A stretch of 5,433 bases of DNA from CAYLHX01 sp964383675 (GTDB taxonomy: Bacteria; Patescibacteriota; Gracilibacteria; UBA1369; LOWO2-01-FULL-3), in the NCBI GenBank assembly GCA_964383675.1, contig CAYLHX010000040.1:1-5433 (forward strand). Reading direction: 5' to 3'. The notes below the pieces were generated by a model. It ran no database searches and was not told the origin of the DNA. It saw nothing but the letters and a program-made list of their open reading frames with translations. Position 1 is the stretch's first letter. Every line of letters starts with the position of its first letter. The position numbers and the translations under genes are program-made. Positions 1 through 5,433 of this stretch are shown piece after piece.

Positions 1-1355
1 GGTTCCACCTCTTTCTTGAAGATCAATTTTTCATCGGTATCCATATTTTCATAAATATCCAGTTCGCTGCTGCGAAAATTCTCATCATTTTTCTTCTGTG
101 AAAGCTCGTTTTTCATATCCGCAACACTTTCCCGTGCCAAAACATCATCCAACTTTTTCTCGGTCAAAAGCGCATCGTCTTCCCGCAAAGAAATGAAAAA
201 GTTTTTTATATTGGTCCAAGTAAGCTTTCTTGCAAACTTCAACGGATGACGCCAAAAACGGCTAAAGACCTTCAAAAAAACTTCGCGCTTGCTTCCAACA
301 GGAAAAACAATTCGAATAGGCCAGGTAAAGAGACGTCCGATTTTGTAACTGTATGAAGATTCAATGGCTTGAATTCTGCGAGAAGCGTTGCCATGAGAAC
401 CCCTCACATCCGACAATTGCTTCTCTAAACTTCCAACTTTTCCCAACAGCGCACCTCTAGATCTCTCCAGTTCCTCTTTCTCCCTCAGTAACAACTGCCG
501 TTCCTTATCCAATACAAAATTCTCTTCTTTCAAGGTATCCATTGCCTCCAATTTTTGATACAACTGAATAATTTTCTGATCATTTTCCCTATTCTCCTTA
601 TTCAATCTCAAAGCCCACCTCGTACGTTCCTCAAGTTCCCCTTTCAAATCACCAAAAGACAATTCAGCAGGACTTGTCACGAAGGCAAAATCTTTCTTAA
701 ACAAATCGCCCAAATCTCTTTTTGCGCATGTCGCCAACATATAAAGTTGTTTCTTATTCAAATCGGCATCGAAAACCGGCAGAGCCTTTGCAGCTTCGTT
801 AAGATCGGAATAAATAACATTCGCCAAAAAATTATCCTGATACTTAATATCAATATGGGAAAAATGTTTAGACAAAACATCTTCAAATTCCCCGCGTGAA
901 AACTCCTTTACGTGATAGGGGTTTCCCTTTGGATAAACAGCATTATTGGGCGTAGAAACAATAAAAACACCATCATTTTTCAGCACTCTATCAACTTCCT
1001 CCAAAAATTTTAAATAATCAGGTAAATGCTCAATTGTCTCGAAAGAAACAATCAAGTCGAAACTATTGTCCGACAAATTAAGATTTTGAGCATCGCCCAC
1101 AAAAAATTCAATACCCTCATCAGAAAATTCCTGCTTGGCATAAGCAATGGTTTCTTCATCAATATCAACTCCCATAACACTCAAAGCCCCCATCTGCTTA
1201 AGCAGCAAAGTCCCATACCCACTACCGCAAGCAATGTCCAAAACCTTCTTCCCTCGCACAAATTGGGAGGCAAAATGATAACGCGAAAAATGCTCCCCAT
1301 AAATTAAATTCTGCTTATTGTGCTCGGGAATCATTCGTTCACCAGTAAACCGCAT
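1..1355 (-). CDS. SAM-dependent methyltransferase with long coiled coil, C-terminus cut by window edge
   Basis: Reading leftwards from ATG at 1355-1353 there are 451 sense codons with no stop before base 1, so the C-terminus is missing. Residues 1-11 (MRFTGERMIPE) are the typical opening of class I methyltransferases in polysaccharide clusters, which favours this Met over Met8. SAM-binding motif I is VLDIACGSGYG (38-48), acidic D64 ends the second strand, FETIEHL lies at 105-111 and STPN at 134-137. From about 236 to 333 the protein is rich in E/K/L/Q with few prolines, as in a coiled coil. SYKIGRLFTWPIR (336-348) resembles the junction often seen between such coiled coils and a following glycosyltransferase. 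Residues 353-392 are basic and aromatic, possibly membrane-peripheral; 393-451 are charged linker. It lies 30 bases after wzt in the same operon. The role may be glycan methylation, chain capping, or one part of a multidomain enzyme. The methyltransferase fold is clear; the acceptor is unknown. Confidence 0.92.
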   Translation of the reverse strand, partial: MRFTGERMIPEHNKQNLIYGEHFSRYHFASQFVRGKKVLDIACGSGYGTLLLKQMGALSVMGVDIDEETIAYAKQEFSDEGIEFFVGDAQNLNLSDNSFDLIVSFETIEHLPDYLKFLEEVDRVLKNDGVFIVSTPNNAVYPKGNPYHVKEFSRGEFEDVLSKHFSHIDIKYQDNFLANVIYSDLNEAAKALPVFDADLNKKQLYMLATCAKRDLGDLFKKDFAFVTSPAELSFGDLKGELEERTRWALRLNKENRENDQKIIQLYQKLEAMDTLKEENFVLDKERQLLLREKEELERSRGALLGKVGSLEKQLSDVRGSHGNASRRIQAIESSYSYKIGRLFTWPIRIVFPVGSKREVFLKVFSRFWRHPLKFARKLTWTNIKNFFISLREDDALLTEKKLDDVLARESVADMKNELSQKKNDENFRSSELDIYENMDTDEKLIFKKEVE

Positions 1356-1385
1356 AGAGAAAATTAAAGCCCAAAAAGAATAACT

Positions 1386-2690
1386 TTATATGTCAATTTT
1401 ATCAACTTCAAAAGTGCAATCCTGCAAAAGCAAATACCAACCGGCTTTAGCTCCAGAATGGTCGCTGTTAACACGGAATACGTAAGCATCATGAATAAAA
1501 TGATGCTGCACATGATCTTTCAGAGTACCTTCAGCTATTGCCGGCGAAAGCGTATACTCGCCATTCAATATGTGTGGAAATTTAAAGTCAAATTTAACAA
1601 TCACACTTATACCGGCCCCGACACTTTGCAAAGCCTTCCCGCTAAAGTTCGTGTTAGTTCCAAAAATCTTATTCCCATATTTATCATTCACTACAAAACC
1701 GACAATAGGATCTTTAATCTGTTGCTTAAACTTTACCTTAACAAATAAAGAAACATTCTCCCCCCCCTTAAGCATAGTTATCTGTTGATCATGTCCTGAT
1801 AAAGACATAAAAACTCCTTGAATCTCAGCTCCTCCCTCACCAAAACAAGAGTATCCCTTTGGCAAATTAAAATTCAAACTACACCATCCAGGCTTAATAC
1901 CCTTAGGCAATCTTTCTCCAATTTTTTCACTTCCTTCAGAACTTACAACCTTGGCATCAAAAGCCATGTAGGCCGAGTATTTTTTAACAACCTCCTCAGG
2001 CTCTCCCACTTCACGAATTTCACCTGCATCTAGCCAAATTGCACTATCACAAAAATTAACTACAGATCCAACATCATGGGTTACGAAAACAATACTCCCA
2101 CCTTGTTTTTTAAACTCATCTAAGCGTCTAAAACACTTCATCTTAAAACGAATATCCCCCACTGATAAAGCTTCATCAATTATAAAAACATCCGGATCCA
2201 AATTCACCGCCACAGCAAAAGCCAACCTCATCTGCATACCGCTGGAATAAGTTCTTACCGGCCTATTCACGAAATCGCCTATATCCGCAAATTCCAATAT
2301 ATGTTTGATTTTGGTCTTCATCTCTTCTTTACTATATCCCAAAATCGTTCCGTAAAAATGAACGTTTTCCAAACCACTCAATTCGGGATTAAAACCGGAA
2401 CCAAGTTCCAGTAAAGATGCGACTTTGCCTCTTATCTGATATTCTCCTGTAGTCGGGGTTAAAACTCCAACCAATATTTTAAGTAGTGTGGATTTTCCTG
2501 CTCCATTCTTGCCAAGAATACCTAAAACCTCACCTCTTTTAAGCTCTAAGCTTACATTTTTCAGCGCGTAAAAATCCTCATGGTATTTCCTGCCCCAAAA
2601 GTTCAATGATTCTTTAACCCTATCAATAGGATCATTATAGAGTTTGTAAACCTTGGACAAATTACGGGCGCTGATAGCTAGTTCAGACAT
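1386..2690 (-). CDS. wzt: Polysaccharide ABC transporter ATP-binding protein with C-terminal glycan-recognition domain (Wzt type)
   Basis: This 434-residue cytoplasmic ATPase should power export of a lipid-linked polysaccharide through the Wzm permease. Nucleotide-binding motifs are all present: Walker A GKNGAGKST (60-68), the Wzt-type Q-loop region LLELGSGFNPELSG (93-106, with Glu where many ABC proteins have Gln), signature YSSGMQMR (148-155), Walker B VFIIDE (168-173) and switch histidine H205 in VFVTHD. The ATPase part ends near 243. Residues about 285-430 look like the beta-sandwich Wzt C-terminal domain: GGAEI at 286-290, DPIVGFVVNDKYGNKIFGTNT at 327-347 and NGEYTLSPAI at 376-385. In E. 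coli O9a and Klebsiella O12 transporters this domain binds the modified end of the glycan before export. The ATG is 9 bases after the wzm stop, without an SD sequence, so translational coupling is likely. A G8 tract (1760-1767) lies in the C-terminal domain. The family call is firm; the glycan is unknown. Confidence 0.96.
   Translation of the reverse strand: MSELAISARNLSKVYKLYNDPIDRVKESLNFWGRKYHEDFYALKNVSLELKRGEVLGILGKNGAGKSTLLKILVGVLTPTTGEYQIRGKVASLLELGSGFNPELSGLENVHFYGTILGYSKEEMKTKIKHILEFADIGDFVNRPVRTYSSGMQMRLAFAVAVNLDPDVFIIDEALSVGDIRFKMKCFRRLDEFKKQGGSIVFVTHDVGSVVNFCDSAIWLDAGEIREVGEPEEVVKKYSAYMAFDAKVVSSEGSEKIGERLPKGIKPGWCSLNFNLPKGYSCFGEGGAEIQGVFMSLSGHDQQITMLKGGENVSLFVKVKFKQQIKDPIVGFVVNDKYGNKIFGTNTNFSGKALQSVGAGISVIVKFDFKFPHILNGEYTLSPAIAEGTLKDHVQHHFIHDAYVFRVNSDHSGAKAGWYLLLQDCTFEVDKIDI
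1760..1767 (-). repeat. G8 homopolymer inside wzt
   Basis: Eight consecutive C on the plus strand (G8 on the coding strand) cover the end of Lys308, Gly309, Gly310 and the start of Glu311 in the C-terminal domain of Wzt. The reading frame is intact as given. A change of one base would truncate or scramble the recognition domain while leaving the ATPase domain complete. Whether it varies in nature cannot be told from one sequence. Confidence 0.9.
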
Positions 2691-2699
2691 ATTACAAAA

Positions 2700-3539
2700 T
2701 TAAAGTACATCAGAGAAATGCGGCCGCAAACGTCTAAAGAGAAGTCCGCCGACCACCAGGAAGAAAATAGTAAGCGCCCAGAAATAAATAGTCAAATTAA
2801 GATCCTGCCAAAAAGGAATTTCATAAATAAAACTGTTACGATAACCCTCAACGATATAAAACATCGGGTTTAATTTAAACCAAAAACGGTAACTCTCCGG
2901 CAAAAAGTCTATCTGCCAGAAAATTGGTGTCAGCCAAAAACCGAAACGCAAAAATATCGACACAATCTGCTCGGTATCTTGAAAGAAAACTTGCAGGGAA
3001 GAGGTAATCCAGCTAATTCCCAAAATCATCAACAACATTGCCACCAGGTAATACAAAAACTGAAACCAATATAGTGAAAAATCCACGCCAGCAAACAAGA
3101 TAATAGCAATCGCTATAAATACAAAAATAATATGCACAAACAAAGAGGACAAAATCTTCACAATCGGCAAAACCGCAATTCTAAAATTAATTTTTTTGAC
3201 TAAGTAAGAATAACTGTTAAAAACTTTTGTGGCACTTTTTATAACTTCACTGAAAAACTCCCAAACAATCATGCCAACAGTTAACCAGGCAATAAACGGC
3301 ACACCATCAGCCAGATCGCCACGCTGAAAAGCCTTGGCGAAAACCAACCAAAGTACCGTAATCATGGCCAGTGGCTGTAATATCGTCCACACAAAACCAA
3401 AGGCCGAACCGACATAACGATTTTTATAATCTCGTTTGGTAAGCTGCCAGATAGCATAGCGCTGGCTATAAACATCCACCATCAAATACCAAAAAGCCAT
3501 AAAGATATTTGCGTTTTTTAACTTGGGCCTTTGTGTCAT
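2700..3539 (-). CDS. wzm: Polysaccharide/polyol ABC transporter permease (Wzm, ABC-2 family)
   Basis: This 279-residue inner-membrane protein is the permease partner of the adjacent ATPase, forming the Wzm2Wzt2 channel that moves lipid-linked polysaccharide to the periplasmic side. The length is normal for the family. The N-terminus is cytoplasmic and amphipathic, with the family element LTKRDYKNRYVGSAFGFVW (33-51) followed by LQPL (54-57). Hydrophobic segments are near 48-69, 80-99, 122-150, 158-184, 191-211 and 250-268, giving about six membrane spans. Further ABC-2 landmarks are FGFWLTPIFW (199-208), NPMFYIVEGYRNSF (224-237) and the C-terminal RPHFSDVL. It is the first gene of the minus-strand operon, 102 bases from the divergently transcribed epimerase. 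The start is the first in-frame Met; no SD sequence precedes it (AGCTTTTAG immediately upstream). The identity is firm; the exported polymer cannot be deduced. Confidence 0.95.
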   Translation of the reverse strand: MTQRPKLKNANIFMAFWYLMVDVYSQRYAIWQLTKRDYKNRYVGSAFGFVWTILQPLAMITVLWLVFAKAFQRGDLADGVPFIAWLTVGMIVWEFFSEVIKSATKVFNSYSYLVKKINFRIAVLPIVKILSSLFVHIIFVFIAIAIILFAGVDFSLYWFQFLYYLVAMLLMILGISWITSSLQVFFQDTEQIVSIFLRFGFWLTPIFWQIDFLPESYRFWFKLNPMFYIVEGYRNSFIYEIPFWQDLNLTIYFWALTIFFLVVGGLLFRRLRPHFSDVL

Positions 3540-3564
3540 CTAAAAGCTATTTAATTTACTAAAG

Positions 3565-3595
3565 TTTATATACAGCGAATCATCAAAACAATCAA
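3565..3595 (-). promoter_or_regulatory. Putative sigma70-type promoter for wzm-wzt-methyltransferase
   Basis: On the minus strand a -35-like TTGATT (3595-3590) is followed after exactly 17 bases by TATATA (3572-3567); the overlapping TATAAA (3570-3565) is a better -10 but with a 19-base spacer. Transcription would start near 3560, leaving about 20 bases of leader before the wzm ATG at 3539. Each hexamer matches consensus at four positions (five for TATAAA), so this is a reasonable but unproven call. Confidence 0.45.
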
Positions 3596-3601
3596 AGCTT
3601 G

Positions 3602-3630
3602 TTGACATAAAGCCATAATTTTTATATCAA
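3602..3630 (+). promoter_or_regulatory. Putative sigma70-type promoter for rmlC-glycosyltransferase, near-leaderless
   Basis: A perfect -35 hexamer TTGACA (3602-3607) is followed after 17 bases by TATCAA (3625-3630), four of six matches to the -10 consensus; TATATC at 3623-3628 is an alternative with a 15-base spacer. Transcription from it would begin at about 3636-3638, only four to six bases before the ATG at 3642. The mRNA would then be nearly leaderless, which agrees with the absence of an SD sequence. Confidence 0.5.
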
Positions 3631-3641
3631 TAAACTACTCT

Positions 3642-4271
3642 ATGGTTATAAACGAAGTCTTCACATTAAGCATTCCCGAAATAAAAGTTATCCGCTTCAA
3701 GCGCTTTGGCGATCATCGCGGCTATTTTACCGAACACTGCCGCCTGGATGACTTTCATAAAAATGAACAGACCCCCTTTCTAAAGGATTTTCAAATAGCC
3801 CAGTGCAATGAAAGTTTCGCGCTGGCCGGCACCATTAAAGGCTGGCACTTTCAGTGGAATCCCTTTCAGGGAAAATTGGTAAGACCCTTACACGGTCGAC
3901 TCGTTGATTACGTTTTAGATATCCGACAAGGCTCGCCCACTTATGGCAAAATAACCGCCTACGATTTAAAAATAAATCGCGAGCAAGATTTCGCCGAGTG
4001 GATTTGGATTCCACCGGGCTTTGCCCACGCCGCACTATTCCCGGAGGACACCACCATCGAATACTTCTGCACCGGTATCTGGAATCCAAACTGCGAAGCC
4101 TCAATTTCTCCATTGGCTCAAGATCTGGATTGGTCACTTTGCCCACCGGAACTTAAAAAAATCTACGATGAAATAGTCCCCAACACCGATTTGATAACGG
4201 ATAAAGACCGGGACGGCTATAATCTCGAAACCTGGAAAAACAGTGAACACGCTCAAAATTTCACCATCTAA
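3642..4271 (+). CDS. rmlC: dTDP-4-dehydrorhamnose 3,5-epimerase family protein (RmlC-like)
   Basis: This 209-residue cytoplasmic cupin enzyme should epimerise C3 and C5 of dTDP-4-keto-6-deoxyglucose, the third step of dTDP-L-rhamnose synthesis. Aligning from memory with Salmonella RmlC, the key residues are kept: catalytic base H69 in KGWHFQ (Salmonella H63), K78 in QGKLV (K73), Y141 in EYFCT (catalytic acid Y133), and D189 in DKDRDGY (D170, partner of the histidine). FGDHRGYFTE (22-31) and IPPGFAHA (123-130) are further family signatures. The usual RG[LM]H is KG-W-H here and the usual second Tyr of NYY is W147, so it is a divergent member. A related 3- or 5-epimerase on another nucleotide sugar is possible. 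The length is slightly above the usual 180-190. It is the first gene of the plus-strand pair; no rmlA, rmlB or rmlD is visible. The start follows a likely promoter closely and has no SD. Confidence 0.92.
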   Translation: MVINEVFTLSIPEIKVIRFKRFGDHRGYFTEHCRLDDFHKNEQTPFLKDFQIAQCNESFALAGTIKGWHFQWNPFQGKLVRPLHGRLVDYVLDIRQGSPTYGKITAYDLKINREQDFAEWIWIPPGFAHAALFPEDTTIEYFCTGIWNPNCEASISPLAQDLDWSLCPPELKKIYDEIVPNTDLITDKDRDGYNLETWKNSEHAQNFTI

Positions 4272-4276
4272 AATAC

Positions 4277-5242
4277 ATGAGTGAAGCTTTCATTCATATT
4301 TTGATAATTAACTGGAATGGTTTAAGTGACAGTAAAAACTGCCTTAGTTCCCTACTGCGTTCAACCTGTAAAAATTTCCACATCTACCTGCTGGACAACC
4401 ACTCACGCCTAAACGAGCTGGCGGAGTTGAAAAAAAAATTCAAAAAAAGCCCCAAAATCAGCTTCTATCAGTCCCACAAAAATCTAGGATTTGCCGGAGG
4501 CAACAACTTTTTATTAAAACAGCTCAAAGTTCTCTCGAGAGAAAATCATTGGGTACTTTTTCTCAATAACGATATAGAGGTTCCTGCAAATTTTCTCCCA
4601 AAAATCACCGAAGGCATAAACAAAACAAAGGCCCACATGCTGGCAGTAAAAATGCTGCAATTCAAAGATCGCAATAAAATCGACAATTTAGGCCTCACCG
4701 TAACAATCACCGGCCTCGGCAAAAATCGCACAAGCTCAGAAGAACCACTCTTCGGCCCCAGTGGCGGCTGCGCACTTTATTCCTCAAACGCCTTACGGGA
4801 AATTAAAAAACAAACCGGTGATTATTTCGACCAAAACTATTTTTGCTATGCCGAAGACGTTGATCTCGCCTGGCGCGGGCTTTTACTAGGCTTCAAAAGC
4901 GGATATTTACCGGACGTAATCTGCTATCACAAAGGGGGCGCTTCCAGCGGTGGCAACTTTAACAAGTTCGTAATGTACCATACTTTACGTAACACCCTCT
5001 TTAACGTTACAAAAAACCTCCCGGCAGAGACTTTTAGAAGCAACTTGCACCGACACCTCATTTTCCACCTCGGACTCGTTACACGCTATTTATTTACCTC
5101 AAAATGCTTCGTTCTACCAAAAGTTTACCGAGACTACTTCAAGCTTAGAGGCCTCATGAAAAAAAAGGCACAACTAATAAAACAAAATACAAAGGCACCT
5201 CCACAAGAACTTCAAAAGCATTTCACTCCAACAACCTGGTGA
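4277..5242 (+). CDS. Family 2 glycosyltransferase, WbbL/rhamnosyltransferase type
   Basis: This 321-residue inverting GT-A enzyme is predicted to transfer a nucleotide-activated sugar to a growing lipid-linked glycan at the cytoplasmic membrane face. Motifs run in family order: nucleotide-binding INWNG (11-15) and LLDN (38-41), NLGFAGGNN (69-77), the metal-binding region LNND (96-99), GPSGGC (160-165), AEDVDLAWR (192-200, holding the expected catalytic-base region) and YHKGG (217-221), then MYHTLRN (233-239). The C-terminal 60 residues are basic with hydrophobic patches and no clear membrane span, suggesting peripheral attachment. The ATG lies 5 bases after the rmlC stop without an SD, so it is probably co-transcribed and translationally coupled. 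Pairing with rmlC makes a dTDP-L-rhamnose or related 6-deoxyhexose donor likely, but that is context, not proof. Poly-A runs (A9 at 4430-4438, A7 at 4442-4448) lie in the coding region with the frame intact. Confidence 0.95.
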   Translation: MSEAFIHILIINWNGLSDSKNCLSSLLRSTCKNFHIYLLDNHSRLNELAELKKKFKKSPKISFYQSHKNLGFAGGNNFLLKQLKVLSRENHWVLFLNNDIEVPANFLPKITEGINKTKAHMLAVKMLQFKDRNKIDNLGLTVTITGLGKNRTSSEEPLFGPSGGCALYSSNALREIKKQTGDYFDQNYFCYAEDVDLAWRGLLLGFKSGYLPDVICYHKGGASSGGNFNKFVMYHTLRNTLFNVTKNLPAETFRSNLHRHLIFHLGLVTRYLFTSKCFVLPKVYRDYFKLRGLMKKKAQLIKQNTKAPPQELQKHFTPTTW

Positions 5243-5243
5243 A

Positions 5244-5433
5244 ATGAACGAGATCGACTCTATTAAAAAAGTTGTTTAGGCCGAGTCCTGTGGGTCCCGG
5301 CCTAAACAACAACCTTTTCCTTTGGAAAGTTCTGGAAACAATTACAATCCCATAAAGTTAGTAACGATAGCTGCAGCCTCAATCCTAATGATTGTGTTGT
5401 TTGGCTTGGCATATCTCTTTCCACCCTCCAGGT
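5244..5433 (+). pseudogene. Possible start of a membrane-anchored protein, interrupted by in-frame TAG; partial at right edge
   Basis: ATG at 5244, one base after the glycosyltransferase stop, reads MNEIDSIKKVV and then TAG (5277-5279), which sits in the left arm of a perfect hairpin. The same frame continues open for 51 codons to the edge. It shows a hydrophilic stretch (PKQQPFPLESSGNN) and then about 20 hydrophobic residues from L at 5358 to F at 5420 (LVTIAAASILMIV and onward), followed by PPSR. That looks like the cytoplasmic tail and single anchor of a type II membrane protein. Options are: a gene broken by the stop or by an inserted palindrome; a short leader ORF followed by a gene with a different start (TTG at 5322 is in frame); or chance, with the real gene on the other strand. 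No family can be recognised. Confidence 0.35.
5265..5310 (-). terminator. Strong hairpin with T6 tract, intrinsic-terminator geometry on the minus strand
   Basis: Arms GTTGTTTAGGCCG (5271-5283) and CGGCCTAAACAAC (5298-5310) pair perfectly over 13 bp around a 14-base loop (5284-5297), which can add a small G/C-rich inner stem with wobble pairs. On the minus strand the stem is followed directly by TTTTTT (5270-5265), the classic terminator layout for a gene entering from the right. On the plus strand only a weak, delayed T stretch follows (AACCTTTTCC), so it would be a poor terminator for the glycosyltransferase operon, though some bidirectional action is possible. Confidence 0.6.

Noticed and set aside
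555..1307. Two plus-strand open frames of 114 and 93 codons (555-899 and 1026-1307)
   Set aside because: They lie antisense to the methyltransferase gene, whose frame is intact with recognisable motifs. Their translations show no family features.
1458..2033. Three plus-strand open frames inside 1458-2033
   Set aside because: They are antisense to the C-terminal part of wzt, which encodes a coherent Wzt-type domain on the minus strand; the frames overlap each other and look random.
3593..3601. Possible operator palindrome CAAAGCTTG between the promoters
   Set aside because: Only the 6-base AAGCTT is truly palindromic, which is expected by chance; kept only as a remark on the promoter spacing.
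3835..4146. Minus-strand open frame of 103 codons
   Set aside because: It is antisense to rmlC, whose catalytic residues are all found in the plus frame; the opposite product is arginine-rich shadow sequence.
4691..4720. Short GGCCTC-containing repeat in the glycosyltransferase (GGCCTCACCG and CCGGCCTCGG)
   Set aside because: It is too short and imperfect, and is explained by similar codons. It resembles part of the right-end hairpin only by chance.
4546..4731. Minus-strand open frame of 61 codons
   Set aside because: It is antisense to the glycosyltransferase between its LNND and GPSGGC motifs.
5271..5310. Pyrrolysine-type or selenocysteine-type recoding at the TAG in the hairpin
   Set aside because: Selenocysteine uses TGA, and pyrrolysine is limited to organisms with pyl genes. 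The stop lies within the stem rather than before it, and nothing else in the window supports recoding.

Overview
The window is a bacterial surface-polysaccharide locus of the ABC-transporter-dependent (Wzm/Wzt) type. Four complete genes, one gene cut by the left edge and one doubtful gene cut by the right edge can be supported. Base composition is moderately AT-rich. None of the five firm start codons has a convincing Shine-Dalgarno sequence in front of it. That fits lineages relying on leaderless or SD-independent initiation (some candidate-phylum bacteria, Bacteroidota, Cyanobacteria), but nothing here fixes the taxon. The standard bacterial code suffices for all firm genes; their stops are TAA three times and TGA once.

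Left two thirds, minus strand, read right to left: the membrane permease wzm (3539-2700), the ATPase wzt with an extra C-terminal substrate-recognition domain (2690-1386), and a SAM-dependent methyltransferase followed by a long coiled coil (1355 to beyond base 1). Gaps are 9 and 30 bases, so this is very likely one operon. The third gene has no stop codon in the window, and 451 residues are visible.

At 3540-3641 a 102-base divergent intergenic region carries two plausible back-to-back sigma70-type promoters, one facing each way.

Right third, plus strand: an RmlC-type dTDP-4-dehydrorhamnose 3,5-epimerase (3642-4271), then 5 bases later a family 2 glycosyltransferase of the WbbL/rhamnosyltransferase type (4277-5242). 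After it comes a perfect 13-bp inverted repeat (5271-5283 / 5298-5310) with T6 on the minus-strand side. It overlaps a plus-strand frame that starts 1 base after the glycosyltransferase stop, hits TAG within the hairpin, and then stays open to the edge through a clear membrane-segment-like stretch.

Working model: RmlC makes a dTDP-6-deoxy-sugar precursor (L-rhamnose pathway) and the glycosyltransferase adds such a sugar to a lipid-linked glycan on the cytoplasmic face. The coiled-coil methyltransferase may modify or cap the chain, and Wzt/Wzm exports it after Wzt's C-terminal domain recognises the glycan. This parallels the WbdD/Wzt logic of E. coli O8/O9a antigens, but the coupling is inferred, not demonstrated. 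I see no phage, transposon, CRISPR, tRNA or rRNA in the window, and no clearly new system. The points most worth a second look are the hairpin/TAG region at the right end and the methyltransferase/coiled-coil/Wzt arrangement.
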